64,000 nucleotides of DNA from Moraxella cuniculi DSM 21768 (GTDB lineage Bacteria; Pseudomonadota; Gammaproteobacteria; Pseudomonadales; Moraxellaceae), in NCBI RefSeq assembly GCF_900156515.1, contig NZ_FTNU01000002.1, forward strand, positions 62,001-126,000. The letters are read 5' to 3'. The position numbers and the translations under genes were made by a program. Every line of letters begins with the position of its first letter. The stretch's first letter is position 1. Below the pieces are notes generated by a model, which was not told where the DNA came from, did not search any database, and saw only the letters and a program-made list of their open reading frames with translations. This document shows, piece after piece, positions 9,115 to 20,343 of this stretch.

Positions 9115-10308
9115 TCACATTTTTGGTTGGGCTTCGGAAGACTGTCGCACAAAAATCATCAATAAAACGCTGGAGATGAGTGCCAAAAAAGCGGCAAAAA
9201 AATAGGTAATCATCACGCCATAGCCACCAATCAAGTAGCCACCAAGAAAACTGCCGACAATGCCTGCCATCGCCACCAAGGTCTTTCTGCTTGTTCCGAT
9301 CACTCGCCATTGTGAAGCCGCAGAATATTTTTGAAAACAATCTTGCCAAAATGGAATCGAAAAAGCGTGAATAAAATTTAGAACAAATACAGAAACCAAA
9401 AAATACCAATAATTTGTCGAAAATGCCACAATCAAAAACAACAAAGCGTACAATGTGCGAAGGCGTGGTGCCATATAAACAGGCAGTGCTTGGCTTTTTG
9501 ACAATCTTGCCATGAATAATGAGCCAAAAATCGCCGCCAGCATCATCATAAAAAAATAAAGAGAAACATAAACATCATCAACATTATAAATATTTTTTAA
9601 AATATATATAAAACTGCCATTGTAAATAAATAGGCTGATTGCAGATACACCATGCGCTGTGCTTAGATAAAAGATATTCTTTGCAAACAAAATCTGATAA
9701 ACCGCCTTTTTGATTGCATTATCCCTTGGTTTGGCGTCATTGATGGAAATGCGGTGTATAAAAATACAAGATAAAATAAATAAACCACCGCTCATCAAAA
9801 ATACCATTTTATATTCAAACAGGCTAAGCAGGGTGCCGCCAAAAAAGAAGCCCAATGCCGAACCCATGCCTGAAAATATTTTTGTTTTTGCGATGATGTT
9901 TTGCCTATTGGTATTTTCTGCTGTCTTTGCGATAAAGGAAATCAAGCTCTCTATATAGCCACTTGAACAAGTATCCAAAAATGTCGCTACAAAACTGATA
10001 AGATAAAGCCAATAAATGATATTTAAGCCACTAAAAAAGTATGATAAGCACAGCAACAAAGATAAGCAAACATTTATTGCAACAATATGATTTTTATCGC
10101 TTTTAAATAGGTTAAAATTATTGACAAAAAAACAAGAAAGCAAACTTCCGATGGCAGAAACGGTTACTTGAAATGCTGTTGATATGGCACTGTTTGTCAG
10201 ATGATAAACATATAATGGCAGCACAATCAAATACATAGAAGATGCCAAACTTGAAAGCAGCATTCCGCCGCAAAGGTATCTGATATAATTCTTCAATTTC
10301 TTATCCAT
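9115..10308 (-). CDS. MFS transporter (AT-rich, possibly acquired)
   Basis: A 397-residue major-facilitator protein with 12 predicted membrane segments. The substrate is unknown. The central cytoplasmic loop (about 190-205) is basic, and the segment GVSAISLFIYNGSFIYILKN begins the second half. It is visibly AT-rich compared with gltS and purL on either side, with many AAA, ATA and TTT codons, and it lacks a recognisable Shine-Dalgarno sequence before its ATG. Both points suggest horizontal acquisition. The family resembles small MFS exporters found in natural-product or siderophore loci, but no such genes adjoin it. It is monocistronic on the minus strand. Confidence 0.8.
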   Translation of the reverse strand: MDKKLKNYIRYLCGGMLLSSLASSMYLIVLPLYVYHLTNSAISTAFQVTVSAIGSLLSCFFVNNFNLFKSDKNHIVAINVCLSLLLCLSYFFSGLNIIYWLYLISFVATFLDTCSSGYIESLISFIAKTAENTNRQNIIAKTKIFSGMGSALGFFFGGTLLSLFEYKMVFLMSGGLFILSCIFIHRISINDAKPRDNAIKKAVYQILFAKNIFYLSTAHGVSAISLFIYNGSFIYILKNIYNVDDVYVSLYFFMMMLAAIFGSLFMARLSKSQALPVYMAPRLRTLYALLFLIVAFSTNYWYFLVSVFVLNFIHAFSIPFWQDCFQKYSAASQWRVIGTSRKTLVAMAGIVGSFLGGYLIGGYGVMITYFFAAFLALISSVLLMIFVRQSSEAQPKM

Positions 10309-10634
10309 AAATATTAAAAAATTATAAAATTAGCAAAAAGTGTTCTTGCTTGGTGCTTAATGGCTTATTGGTCAAAATTACCAACCAAGCACACTTGTTC
10401 AAATCACCCTCACCCACATCTTATCATAATCAGTTTACAACAGCCAGCTTAAATTTATGCCATTTCATCTTTGATGGCAACGCCAAAGCCATTGAGCCTG
10501 TCATCATCTTTGACTGACTTTGTGTTATTTTAGCTGCCTGTTTGGTTTACTGTGGCTGGTGTTGTTTAAGTTTGTTTGCTTAATGATATTTTAATTACAA
10601 TTTAGATTTTTATGATTTTTTGGCAAAAACAAAA
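10309..10634. other. Intergenic spacer with a weak inverted repeat, no gene seen
   Basis: AT-rich spacer between purL and the MFS gene. TGCTTGGT near 10349 and ACCAAGCA near 10382 form a long-loop inverted repeat of doubtful meaning. No convincing coding frame or RNA gene was seen. Confidence 0.5.
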
Positions 10635-10662
10635 AAAATCCCAAGCTGCAACTTGGGATTTT
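10635..10662 (-). terminator. Rho-independent terminator of purL
   Basis: AAAATCCCAAG (10635-10645) pairs with CTTGGGATTTT (10652-10662); on the minus strand the stem is followed by a T-run. It lies 18 bp past the purL stop at 10681. Confidence 0.88.
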
Positions 10663-10680
10663 GTAATGACAGCACAAAAC

Positions 10681-13600
10681 TTAACGCAAAAACGCTCGAG
10701 CATTGCGGAACAGACGCATCCACGCACCATCGCCTGTCCATGATTCTGGCTTCCACGAATGATTCACCGCACGCAAGGTACGCTCTGGGTGTGGCATCAT
10801 CAAGGTTACACGCCCATCGTTGCTACAGATGCCCGTGATGCCCTGTGGTGAGCCGTTGGGATTTAATGGATAATGCTCGGTTGGGTTTGCCTGACTGTCC
10901 ACATAACGCAGAGCAATCTGACCATGCTTAGCAAGCTGCTCGATGGACTTATTGTCCAAATCAGCATAACCCTCGCCATGAGCAACGGCAATCGGCAGAA
11001 TGCTGTCTTGCATACCTTTTAAGAGTACAGATTTGGTGCGTTCAACTCGCACATTGACCGTGCGTGCCTCAAAGCGTGCTGACTTGTTGGCACGAAAGCG
11101 TGGGAAATGCTCTGCCCCTACCATCAAATCTTTTAGCTGGCTCATCATCTGGCAGCCATTACACACGCCCAAGGCAAAAGTTTCTTGGCGATGGAAAAAT
11201 TGTGCAAACTGCATTCGCAACTCATCATGGAACAGCACTGAGTTCGCCCAGCCAGAGCCTGCACCCAAGACATCACCGTAACTAAAGCCACCGCACGCCA
11301 CCAAACCCTCAAAATCTCGCAACTTAATGCGTCCGCTCATCAAATCGCTCATATGCACATCAATCGCCTCAAAGCCTGCATGCACAAAGCCTGCCGCCAT
11401 TTCCAGATGACCATTAACCCCTTGCTCACGCAAGATGGCAACTTTTGGCTGGCTGGTGCGACTATTGACATAAGGTGCCTCAACTGCCAAATCCAAATCA
11501 TAATTGGCATCAGCAATCAGACCATGATGATTGACATCGCTAATTAGGGCAAATTCTTGATCGGCACAAGCAGGATTATCACGCAAGCTGGCAATGGCAT
11601 GGCTGACTTTCGTCCATTCTTGTTGCAAACTGCTGCGATCAAACGACCAAGATTGGCTTGGTGTGCGAATGTTCAGTATATCAATCGCACCGCCGCCTGC
11701 TGGGGTTTGTTTGGCTTGACCAATAAGGTTTAATAGCCCATCAACACCATGCTGTGTCGCAAGTGTGGCAAATGCTTGGGCATCTTCGGGCAATACCTGC
11801 ACCACCGTACCCAGCTCTTCGGCAAACAACTGACCAAGCACATTATCATCATCTAAGGTCAAATCCACCGCCATGCGACTGGCAAACTGCATCTCGGCAA
11901 CTGTCGCCACAAGTCCACCATCACCAATGTCATGATACGCTTTAATCAGCCCTGCCTGTGCTGCCGCTTGGACAAACCCAAAAAACTTCACCAACAACTC
12001 TGGGCTATCCAAATCTGGACAATCATCGCCCAACTGGCTTAAAGTCTGAGCAAGGATTGACCCACCCAAGCGGTATTTGCCCGCTGATAAATCCAAGCGA
12101 TACAACGCCGAGTCTTGATTGACAAGTGCAGGTGTTAGCGTAGCGGCGACATCTTGTACTGGAGCAAAGGCGGTGATAATCAGACTCATCGGCGAGCTGA
12201 CCGATTTATCCCCTGTTTCGTCTTGCCAAACTGCCTTCATCGACAAGCTGTCCTTGCCTACAGGAATGGTGATGCCCAGTGCAGGACATAGCTCTTCGCC
12301 GACAGCGTGTACCGCATCAAACAAGGCAATATCCTCCACCTGATCGCCACAGGCTGCCATCCAGTTGGCGGATAGAGTAATATCGCTGATTTTGGCAATG
12401 CGTGCTGAGGCGATATTTGTTACTGCCTCCCCAACCGCCAAGCGTGCCGATGCCGCTGGGCTGATTAATGCCACAGGCGAACGCTCGCCCATTGCCATTG
12501 CCTCACCTGTGGTGGCGTTGATGGCGGTGCTGGTAACGGCACAGTCCGCCACTGGCACTTGATAGCGGCCAACATATTGATCTTGAGTTACCATGCCAGT
12601 GATGGAACGATCGCCAATGCTGATTAAGAAAGATTTGCTGGCAACAGTTGGGTGTCTTAGTACTTGTTTGATACTGCTGGCAACATCAACCATGCTGGTG
12701 TCCAAAGGTTGTAGCTGCTTGCTTTGACGCACGGCACTGCGTTTCATCTTTGGCGTACCACCAAGCAGCACCTGCATTGGCATATCTACAGGTTGCTCAG
12801 GCAACAAACTGTCATCAACTACCAGCTGACGCACTGCGGTTGCAACGCCCAAGATGGCGTATGGACAACGCTCTCTTTGGCAGATTTCGTCAAATAACTT
12901 TTCGTTTTCAGGGCGAATTGCCAGCACATAGCGTTCCTGTGCTTCGTTTGACCAGATTGCCATCGGCGACATACCAGCCTCAAGCGATGGGACTTTGCGT
13001 AGGTTCAAATGTGCCCCCAACTCATGGTCGTCCACAAGCTCTGGCATGGCATTAGAAAGACCGCCTGCACCGACATCATGGATTGAGATGATTGGGTTGT
13101 TGTCCACGCCATCTTTTGCCATTGCCCAGCAGGTATCAATCACCTCTTGGCAACGGCGTTCCATTTCGGCATTGTCTCGCTGCACCGAGGCAAAATCCAG
13201 CCCCTCGTCCAGCTCACCACTATCAACCGAACTTGCCGCTCCACCGCCCAAGCCAATCTGCATCGCAGGACCGCCAAGTACGATGAGCAAATCACCTTCG
13301 GCAATGCTGTTTTTTTGTACCAAATTGCGTTTAATGTTGCCATAACCCCCTGCAATCATGATTGGCTTGTGATAGCCACGCATTTGGCTGCCGTCTTTAT
13401 CCGCTGAAGTATCCAGCTGAAAAGTGCGGAAATAACCCCCTAAATTAGGGCGACCAAATTCATTGGCAAATGCCGCCCCGCCCAGCGGGCCATCAATCAT
13501 GATATCCAATGCCGATGCCATGCGTGCAGGCTTGCCATAATCAGCAGCTGATACTTTGCCTGAGGTTTCCCAGCTTTCGGGCATGGTAGGCAGGTGCAAA

Positions 13601-14625
13601 TGCGATACGCTAAAGCCCGTCAAGCCAGCCTTTGGCTTACCGCCACGACCTGTCGCCCCTTCATCACGAATCTCACCGCCAGCACCCGTTGCCGCCCCTG
13701 CAAATGGAGCAATTGCTGTTGGGTGGTTGTGCGTTTCTACTTTCATCAGAATGTCAATTTGTTCATTATGAAAGCCATATTCTGCCTCGCCTTGGGCATT
13801 TTTGGTGGGGTAGAAACGCTGTGCAACAAAACCCTCCATCACCGCTGCATTGTCCTTATAGGCGGACAAAATTCCTTCGGCGTGCTTTTCGTGGGTATTG
13901 CGAATCATCTTAAACAGTGATTTTGGCTGTACTTTGCCATCGATTGTCCATTCAGCATTAAAAATCTTATGACGGCAATGCTCAGAATTGGCTTGGGCAA
14001 ACATCATCAGCTCAACATCGGTCGGATTGCGTCCCAAGTTGGTGAAATTTTCCACCAGATAATCAATATCTTCTGTGCTTAATGCAAATCCATACTCAAT
14101 ATTGGCAGCAATTAACGCCTCTTTGCCACGCCCAAGAATATCCACCACATTTAAATGTGCAGGCTCGCCATCAATGAACAGTGCCGCCACTTGTGCCAAA
14201 TCATAGACCAAGCTTTGGGTCATGCGGTCGTGCAAAATCGCCTCGGCAACAGCTGGCAGACGCTTTGGCAAATTCTGCCCTGTCAGCGTGTACACAATCA
14301 CTCGCTCAATGCGTCCAATCTGCACGCCACAGTTCTTAAAAATATCAGTCGCCTTGGACGACCATGGGCTAATCGTGCCAAAGCGTGGTGCAACCACCAC
14401 CTGCACTTGCTCATCGCTGGCTTGGGTTAGCGTTAGCACACGACCTTGATTAAGCAAATCAATCGCTTTTTTGCGGTTGGCTTCTGACAATTCATCATCA
14501 AAAACATAAACCTGCTGACTGCTCAAACCGCTGACCTCCAGCCCTGCTTTTGTGCGTAGCTGATTGGCTAATTTTTGTGCTTGAAAGTCGGTCAAAAAAC
14601 CCAAACCTGCGATGGTATTCATCAT
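10681..14625 (-). CDS. purL: Phosphoribosylformylglycinamidine synthase
   Basis: Large single-chain FGAM synthase: converts FGAR, ATP and glutamine to FGAM, the fourth step of purine synthesis. The order is an N-terminal PurS-like region, two PurM-like halves ([16 protein letters not shown] near residue 295; [20 protein letters not shown] near 545), and a C-terminal class I glutaminase domain with nucleophile Cys in [11 protein letters not shown] and the catalytic region VAHGEGYA. The ATG pair at 14625/14622 is preceded by AAGGG at suitable spacing and gives about 1314 residues. A longer reading from 14667 (1328 residues) starts only about 10 bases from the predicted transcription start and has no ribosome-binding site. 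E. coli PurL has 1295 residues. Cytoplasmic and monocistronic. Confidence 0.96.
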   Translation of the reverse strand: MMNTIAGLGFLTDFQAQKLANQLRTKAGLEVSGLSSQQVYVFDDELSEANRKKAIDLLNQGRVLTLTQASDEQVQVVVAPRFGTISPWSSKATDIFKNCGVQIGRIERVIVYTLTGQNLPKRLPAVAEAILHDRMTQSLVYDLAQVAALFIDGEPAHLNVVDILGRGKEALIAANIEYGFALSTEDIDYLVENFTNLGRNPTDVELMMFAQANSEHCRHKIFNAEWTIDGKVQPKSLFKMIRNTHEKHAEGILSAYKDNAAVMEGFVAQRFYPTKNAQGEAEYGFHNEQIDILMKVETHNHPTAIAPFAGAATGAGGEIRDEGATGRGGKPKAGLTGFSVSHLHLPTMPESWETSGKVSAADYGKPARMASALDIMIDGPLGGAAFANEFGRPNLGGYFRTFQLDTSADKDGSQMRGYHKPIMIAGGYGNIKRNLVQKNSIAEGDLLIVLGGPAMQIGLGGGAASSVDSGELDEGLDFASVQRDNAEMERRCQEVIDTCWAMAKDGVDNNPIISIHDVGAGGLSNAMPELVDDHELGAHLNLRKVPSLEAGMSPMAIWSNEAQERYVLAIRPENEKLFDEICQRERCPYAILGVATAVRQLVVDDSLLPEQPVDMPMQVLLGGTPKMKRSAVRQSKQLQPLDTSMVDVASSIKQVLRHPTVASKSFLISIGDRSITGMVTQDQYVGRYQVPVADCAVTSTAINATTGEAMAMGERSPVALISPAASARLAVGEAVTNIASARIAKISDITLSANWMAACGDQVEDIALFDAVHAVGEELCPALGITIPVGKDSLSMKAVWQDETGDKSVSSPMSLIITAFAPVQDVAATLTPALVNQDSALYRLDLSAGKYRLGGSILAQTLSQLGDDCPDLDSPELLVKFFGFVQAAAQAGLIKAYHDIGDGGLVATVAEMQFASRMAVDLTLDDDNVLGQLFAEELGTVVQVLPEDAQAFATLATQHGVDGLLNLIGQAKQTPAGGGAIDILNIRTPSQSWSFDRSSLQQEWTKVSHAIASLRDNPACADQEFALISDVNHHGLIADANYDLDLAVEAPYVNSRTSQPKVAILREQGVNGHLEMAAGFVHAGFEAIDVHMSDLMSGRIKLRDFEGLVACGGFSYGDVLGAGSGWANSVLFHDELRMQFAQFFHRQETFALGVCNGCQMMSQLKDLMVGAEHFPRFRANKSARFEARTVNVRVERTKSVLLKGMQDSILPIAVAHGEGYADLDNKSIEQLAKHGQIALRYVDSQANPTEHYPLNPNGSPQGITGICSNDGRVTLMMPHPERTLRAVNHSWKPESWTGDGAWMRLFRNARAFLR

Positions 14626-14684
14626 GTGTTTTGCCCTTGCTAAAGACGCCAAAAATGGCAATTGCATTAAAATAAATGATTGCC

Positions 14685-14714
14685 ATTATAGCAGATAACG
14701 GCGTTGTAAGCCAA
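14685..14714 (-). promoter_or_regulatory. purL: Predicted sigma-70 promoter of purL
   Basis: On the minus strand a perfect -10 TATAAT (14690-14685) lies 18 bp from -35 TTGGCT (14714-14709). Its position argues for translation starting at 14625 rather than 14667. I could not identify a PurR operator. Confidence 0.6.
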
Positions 14715-15032
14715 TTTTTCCTCTGCCTAACCAAGACAGCCGCCAACAGCACGCCCAAAAACAAAAACAGCAACCAAACCCATGCCAAACAAAGATGAGC
14801 CAATACCATCAAACAAGGCAGGCAGTGGCATTTGCCAAAGCAAACAAAACCATCTTGGCTTGTTTGGCAAATTTACCAAGGGCTTGATGATGATTTGTCC
14901 AGCTGCCTGTTGGTGTTGATAATTTGGCACAAAATCAACCTACCAACCGCTCAAGCCTTGCAATCACCGCTGACGGCTTGATTTTTTTGCCAAGTTAATT
15001 AAAATAATAACTTCTCCCACAATCATGACTTA
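14715..15032. other. Intergenic spacer, no gene seen
   Basis: Between the purL promoter and the MATE gene. Several overlapping minus-strand frames rich in Leu/Phe have no start signals and look like chance. The last 60 bp are AT-rich and may hold the MATE promoter. Confidence 0.5.
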
Positions 15033-16319
15033 GTGTGCGTATATGGATCATCAGGCACACCATCAGCCAAACTCACAAACCACCAACAAATCATCCGCCA
15101 AGCGATGATGATCGGATTATCCAAATTCATCGCTCTGTCGATGCCAATGGTGGATTTGGTGATGCTGTCTTGGTGGGGGTCTGGTGTTGCGTTGGCGGAT
15201 TATGCGATGACGACACAGCTGGTGCAGGTGTTTGTGGTGCTGTCGCTGGCGTTGTCAATCGGGGTGCCGATTTATTTTAATCAGCACAGTGATGGCGTTC
15301 TTGCCACTCGTCAAGCCATTGGCTATGCTTGCTTGATTGGTATCGCTCTGCTGGCTTTGTCATGGCTTTATTTTGTGGGGCTTGATGCCGTTCATGCCTT
15401 TAGCCCACAGCAGACGCTGGTTTATGTTTTGCTGATTGGTGGCGTGCTAAGCCTGCCCTGCTATATTGTGCTAAATCACATCTTGGACGCACTTGGCAAA
15501 TCTCGGCAAGTGATTTATTTGACGGCAATCATGACCGTGCTAAATATCGCCCTAAACTACCAGCTGTTGTTCAACAGTTCATTGTCGGCACAGGCTGCCA
15601 TCGCGACCGCCACAACAGCGGTGCGAATCATTGGGCTGCTGGTTCTTATGGCGTGGATTGGGCAACAGCTTGGCACACACGCCCTGCGTGCCACATTGCA
15701 CCCACCAGCAATCAAAAAACTACTCGACTTCGGTCAGAGTGAGCTGCTGACAGGGCTTGTCTTTACGCTTGGCTTTGCCTTATTGTCATTTTATCTAAAT
15801 GCCCGTTTTGATGCCAAATTGGTCGGTGAGTTTGGCATTTTTTTAAACATGATTAACTTAAGCTTTGTGGTCTATGTCGGCTTTGCTTCGGCATTGGTGA
15901 TTTATTTATCCAAACTGCCCAATCAGCCAATCAAGCTGCACCGCACCACAAATCGCCAAATCGACTGGCTCATTATCCGATTTGTTGCAGGCAGTCTGCT
16001 TGCTGGGGCGGTGCTATCGCCCCTCTTGTGCTGGCTGTATTTTGGGCAATTTGATACCAAGCAGCTGCTCATTGTGCTGGCCGCTTTGCTGGTTGCTGCG
16101 ATAGATGGCTTGGCGATTGCCACCATCGCCAAACTGCGTGTGGCAGGCGATACCAAAAAACCGCCGCTATTTCGCCTCTTGCTGGTTGTCGTTGGACTGC
16201 CGCTGGGCGGTTGGTTATTGAGCATGGCTGGGCTGTTCGGCGTTGGCATTGCCTTTATCATCGCCAATGCTTGCAGCGTCATCGCCCTGAAAGTTTATCA
16301 AAAACGACTGCTGCTTTGA
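15033..16319 (+). CDS. MATE-family multidrug/cation exporter
   Basis: A membrane protein of up to 428 residues with 12 predicted segments in two MATE halves. The first half begins IGLSKFIALSMPMVDLVMLSWWG and the second near GQSELLTGLVFTLGFALLSFYL. MATE proteins export organic cations or metabolites using Na+ or H+ gradients. The start is uncertain: GTG at 15033 gives the longest product, while the ATG codons at 15105/15108 (residues 25-26) would start just before the first membrane helix. No convincing Shine-Dalgarno sequence precedes either. The substrate is unknown; it is closer to DinF/NorM-like MATE proteins than to Wzx or MurJ. Confidence 0.85.
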   Translation: MCVYGSSGTPSAKLTNHQQIIRQAMMIGLSKFIALSMPMVDLVMLSWWGSGVALADYAMTTQLVQVFVVLSLALSIGVPIYFNQHSDGVLATRQAIGYACLIGIALLALSWLYFVGLDAVHAFSPQQTLVYVLLIGGVLSLPCYIVLNHILDALGKSRQVIYLTAIMTVLNIALNYQLLFNSSLSAQAAIATATTAVRIIGLLVLMAWIGQQLGTHALRATLHPPAIKKLLDFGQSELLTGLVFTLGFALLSFYLNARFDAKLVGEFGIFLNMINLSFVVYVGFASALVIYLSKLPNQPIKLHRTTNRQIDWLIIRFVAGSLLAGAVLSPLLCWLYFGQFDTKQLLIVLAALLVAAIDGLAIATIAKLRVAGDTKKPPLFRLLLVVVGLPLGGWLLSMAGLFGVGIAFIIANACSVIALKVYQKRLLL

Positions 16320-16546
16320 TATTTAAAAAAATTAAAAACTTTTCTAATTTTTAGAAAATTAACAGGCATTAGGATAAACCCAGCTGGGTGCGTTTGGTAT
16401 ATTTGACAAAAGTGGTAGTAGCTGCCATCTGCCGAAAATAATAATTTAGAAAAATTTAACCTTTGGCTGGCTTAATTTGTGCCATTTGGCTATATTTTGG
16501 CAACGCCATCATCAATTAAGCAATCAACAGAGCGTCAAATTTTCTG

Positions 16547-17851
16547 CTAATCCATCTTTGACAAATCAAGTTTTGGGTCAATGCTATGCACAAGCAGCGT
16601 GCCGATTGCCACCAAGATGGTTGTGATAATGCCCAGTTTTAGCACAGGATTGGCATCAAACAGCCCAATCAACAAACCGCCAAAAATCCCCACCGAAAAC
16701 TGCAACGCACCCTGCAACGCACTCGCCATGCCTGCACGCTGCTTTTGGAATGCCAACGCAATCGCCCCTGCGTTAGGCTGTGTAAAGCCAAGCCCTGCAA
16801 TGCACACAAAAATACTGCCAAATACCAAATAAAAACTGGCAGTTGCCCCAAAAGTGAGCCCAAGCAACAACAAACAACTTGCCGCCACCAGCTGAATCAT
16901 CGCCCCAAAGCGAAGCAGCTGCACCAGACGAAATCGCTTGGTCAAAAACTGATTCACCTGCGTTAATGCAATAAAGCCAAAGGCATTTAGCCCAAATGCA
17001 ATGGCAAACTTCTGCTCGTCTAGGGCATAATTGACCATAAACAGCTCGCTTGAGATGGACAAATAAATAAAAAACGCCCCCTGCAACAACCCTGCTGCCA
17101 CCGCTGGCAACATAAAACTGCGATCTTTCATTAGGCTAATGTATTGCCCAAGCGTCTGCGTCATCGGTGTGCTGTTGCGGTATTGTGGTTGCAGCGTTTC
17201 TTTTAAGAAGCATTTGGTCAAAAGGATATTTAAAGCACCAAACGCCGCCAAAAACCAAAATATCTCATGCCACCCTGCCACACGCAAAATCAACGCCCCC
17301 AAACTCGGTGCCAATATCGGTGCAATGCCCATCACCAACACCATCAAGCTAAATGCTCTGGCAGACTGTACAGGCGAGAGCGTATCACGAATCGCTGCCC
17401 GTGTTACCACTGCAGTAACGCACGCTCCCAGTGCCTGTGCTGTGCGTGCCACAAACAGCACATACTCACTGCTTGTCGTGGCACAAATCACGGAGGCAAT
17501 GATAAAAATCACCATGCCAATGTACATCGGCAGCACTCGCCCAATGCGGTCGGACAAAGGCCCATAAAACAGCTGACCTACCACCAAACCAATAAAATAC
17601 GCTGGCACAGATTTGGCAATGCTTGCCACACTCACCCCAAAATCCTCTGCCATACTCGGAAAAGCTGGCAGGTACATATCAATGGACAAAGGCCCAATGG
17701 CAATCATCACACCCAGCATCATCACCCATAACACAGGAAAAGATTGCTGGCGGTTATCTGTAGTCGCTGTCATTATCGTATCATTATCATCAAAATTACA
17801 ATCGCTTGGCACTGCCATCGACAAGTTGTGTAGGTTATTAATGCCGTTCAT
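16547..17851 (-). CDS. Bcr/CflA-family MFS drug exporter
   Basis: A 12-segment major facilitator with the Bcr/CflA signature GPLSIDMYLPAFPSMAEDFG in the first helix region (about residues 52-71) and motif A FYGPLSDRIGRVLPMYIG (about 95-112). Family members export drugs such as bicyclomycin, chloramphenicol or sulfonamides; here the substrate is unknown. The longest frame gives 434 residues. An ATG at 17773 (MTATTDNRQQ) removes 26 polar residues and gives about 408, closer to the family norm. Neither has a clear ribosome-binding site. A GATAATGATACGATAATG repeat lies immediately upstream of and overlapping the inner ATG. Confidence 0.9.
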   Translation of the reverse strand: MNGINNLHNLSMAVPSDCNFDDNDTIMTATTDNRQQSFPVLWVMMLGVMIAIGPLSIDMYLPAFPSMAEDFGVSVASIAKSVPAYFIGLVVGQLFYGPLSDRIGRVLPMYIGMVIFIIASVICATTSSEYVLFVARTAQALGACVTAVVTRAAIRDTLSPVQSARAFSLMVLVMGIAPILAPSLGALILRVAGWHEIFWFLAAFGALNILLTKCFLKETLQPQYRNSTPMTQTLGQYISLMKDRSFMLPAVAAGLLQGAFFIYLSISSELFMVNYALDEQKFAIAFGLNAFGFIALTQVNQFLTKRFRLVQLLRFGAMIQLVAASCLLLLGLTFGATASFYLVFGSIFVCIAGLGFTQPNAGAIALAFQKQRAGMASALQGALQFSVGIFGGLLIGLFDANPVLKLGIITTILVAIGTLLVHSIDPKLDLSKMD

Positions 17852-18601
17852 TATAGCACATTAATCCGCCCAAACTAAGTGTCTGACTGTCAGGTCAAAA
17901 TTGCCTGCAAGCCTAGCCACTTGGTAAATTTCCTGTATGTGCAGCCTACCTGCTCCATGCACAGTTGCGATTTATGAAAGGCGATTTTATACCATTGATA
18001 CGATTTGTGATACGATTTGGCTTGATACCAAACCAAAAAGTCATTACAATGGATTGAGATTCTTTAAATTGTGGCATAAAAATCAGCAAAATCTACCACA
18101 CAAGGCTTACAAGGTCAGAAAGATACTCTGCTGTTTATTATCAGCCTTGTCAATACAGCTTGCAGGATTTGCCATTGGCAGAAAATCATTTGCACAGACA
18201 AAGTAAACAATACTGCAAATATAATTAAGATAAATTTACCAAAAACTTGCCGAAAAATTACAGCCTTAAGATTGATGATGGCGTTATGGTGAAATGATTT
18301 TTACTTATAAATAAACCTTATACTTACTCATGATAGATATTTTAAGCTTAAAATAATACAGCATTTGTGATTTTAAGGTGATTTTTGTCTGTATTGCAAA
18401 CGATGATAAAATTAAGCGTGCAAAATCACAAAATTATGCCATCAACAGCTTAAAGCCAATGCTGGTGACTTTGTGGCAAGGGCAAGCAGATGGGTTTGGA
18501 CTTTTATCAGCAAAAACAAAATACCTTGCCCACAACCTTATCGCAAATGATGAATTTTGCCACACAAACAAACACAAAACCACAGCCAAGGACGATTGCA
18601 C
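17852..18601. other. Long intergenic region upstream of pilB, no gene seen
   Basis: About 750 bp between the divergent MFS gene and pilB. Open frames here are short, overlap each other on both strands and lack start signals. The 18210-18370 part is AT-rich and probably carries the pil promoter. A small RNA cannot be excluded by eye. Confidence 0.5.
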
Positions 18602-20275
18602 ATGGACAAGCCAAACCAGCAAGCTGCCACACCTGTAAATTTGCCACCTTTGGCACAGCTCATCGCCCAGTACGGATTGCTCGATGATGCCACTTTGGCA
18701 CAGGCGGTCAGTGATTCTGTCGCCGCCAACATACCGCTGATTAGCCACTTGGTGTCATCGCAACTGCTCACCGCTCATGAGCTTGCCAAGCTCCAAAGCC
18801 AGCACCTAAAGCTGCCCATCTACGAGCTGACCGATGCTCAGCTTGAGCTTGTTGATGGCATTGGTGATGACAAGTTATTTGTACAGCACCACGCCCTGCC
18901 CCTGTCTTGTGAGGCAAATACGCTCAGGCTTGCTGTCAGCGATGCCACTGACCAACGCACGCTCCACGCCATTCGCTTCCACACGCGGCTCATGGTGCAA
19001 CCTGTGCTGGTCGAGGAGGATAAGCTGGCTGCCTTGCTTGGCACGCATTATCTGGGCATGGAAATTGCCCTGCCTGATGATGAGCCAGACGATACGCCCC
19101 TACCGACCAACGATACGCCAACGGTGCGATTCGTCCAAAAGCTCCTTACCGATGCCATTCGTCTGCGAGCTTCTGACATTCATTTTGAACCTTATGAATC
19201 CAGCTATCGCATTCGCTTTCGTATCGATGGCGTGATGCAGGTGGTGCAAAATCCGCCAAAATCACTCGCCCCAAAAATCGCCTCCTACCTAAAAGTACTG
19301 GCACAACTGGACATTGCCGAACGGCGTCGCTCACAGGACGGTCGGCTAAAATTCCCCAGCCCTGATGGTTCGGCGGTGAATTTTCGTATCAGCACACTGC
19401 CCACACTCTATGGTGAAAAAATCGTACTGCGACTTTTGGATATGAACCATGCCCTTATTAACCTTGACAAACTGGGCATGAGCGATGTGCAGATGGCACA
19501 GTTTCGCCACGCCATCACCAAGCCACAAGGGCTGATTTTAATCACAGGGCCAACAGGCTCTGGCAAGACGGTCTCGCTGTACACCGCTCTTAATCTACTC
19601 AACAGCCCCGAGATTAATATTCTAAGCTGCGAAGACCCTGTTGAGATTTATCTGTCAGGCATTAATCAGGTCAATATCAATCCCAAAATTCAGCTTGATT
19701 TTGCCGATGTGTTGCGGGCTTTTTTACGCCAAGACCCTGATGTCATCATGGTTGGTGAGATTCGCGATGGCGAAACTGCCAAAATCGCCACAGCCGCCGC
19801 CCAGACAGGGCATTTGGTGCTATCAACACTGCACACCAACTCCGCTGCCGCTGCCATCACACGGCTATCGAGCATGGGCGTGCCGTCCTTTCATCTGGCT
19901 GGCAGTCTAAGCCTGATTATCGCCCAGCGACTTGCCAGACGCCTATGCGATGCGTGCAAACAAGCGGTGCAAATACCTCAATCGGTGCTGGTACAAGCAG
20001 GCTTTCAACCAGAGGAAATCGCCCAAGCCCAAGTGCTATACGAGCCTGCTGGCTGCCACAAATGCAAAGATGGTCATCTGGGTCGTGTGGGGATTTTTGA
20101 ATTCTTGCCCATCAGCCCTGCCATCGCCTCATTGATTTTGACAAATGCCAGCGAAGAGCGTATAGAGGCTGCCAATTTTTGCCAAAATCACAGTCTAAAG
20201 CGTGCAGGCATTGCAAAAGTACTAAATGGTGAAATTAGCTTATCTGAAATGCACCGTGTGCTTGGACAAACTTGA
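18602..20275 (+). CDS. pilB: Type IV pilus assembly ATPase PilB
   Basis: Hexameric motor that drives pilus extension from the cytoplasmic face. The N-terminal MshEN/GSPII_E domain (about 1-150) is followed by the ATPase core: Walker A GPTGSGKT near residue 318, Asp-box SCEDPVEI, Walker B DPDVIMVGEIRD and His-box GHLVLSTLHTN. A zinc-binding tetracysteine CDAC...CHKC sits near residues 448-488. The chosen ATG has AAGGA 9 bp upstream and gives 557 residues; an upstream in-frame start (18557) would add 15 residues without such support. It heads the order pilB-pilC-pilD-coaE usual in Moraxella, Acinetobacter and Pseudomonas. Confidence 0.95.
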   Translation: MDKPNQQAATPVNLPPLAQLIAQYGLLDDATLAQAVSDSVAANIPLISHLVSSQLLTAHELAKLQSQHLKLPIYELTDAQLELVDGIGDDKLFVQHHALPLSCEANTLRLAVSDATDQRTLHAIRFHTRLMVQPVLVEEDKLAALLGTHYLGMEIALPDDEPDDTPLPTNDTPTVRFVQKLLTDAIRLRASDIHFEPYESSYRIRFRIDGVMQVVQNPPKSLAPKIASYLKVLAQLDIAERRRSQDGRLKFPSPDGSAVNFRISTLPTLYGEKIVLRLLDMNHALINLDKLGMSDVQMAQFRHAITKPQGLILITGPTGSGKTVSLYTALNLLNSPEINILSCEDPVEIYLSGINQVNINPKIQLDFADVLRAFLRQDPDVIMVGEIRDGETAKIATAAAQTGHLVLSTLHTNSAAAAITRLSSMGVPSFHLAGSLSLIIAQRLARRLCDACKQAVQIPQSVLVQAGFQPEEIAQAQVLYEPAGCHKCKDGHLGRVGIFEFLPISPAIASLILTNASEERIEAANFCQNHSLKRAGIAKVLNGEISLSEMHRVLGQT

Positions 20276-20343
20276 CACCAAATATATCAGCAAAAAACCT
20301 ATTGTGGATAACTGGAAAAAATACTGTGAAAAATTCACATAAA

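Noticed and set aside
17937-18206. 89-codon frame between the MFS gene and pilB
   Set aside because: No start signal, no recognised domain; overlaps AT-rich spacer and several competing frames.
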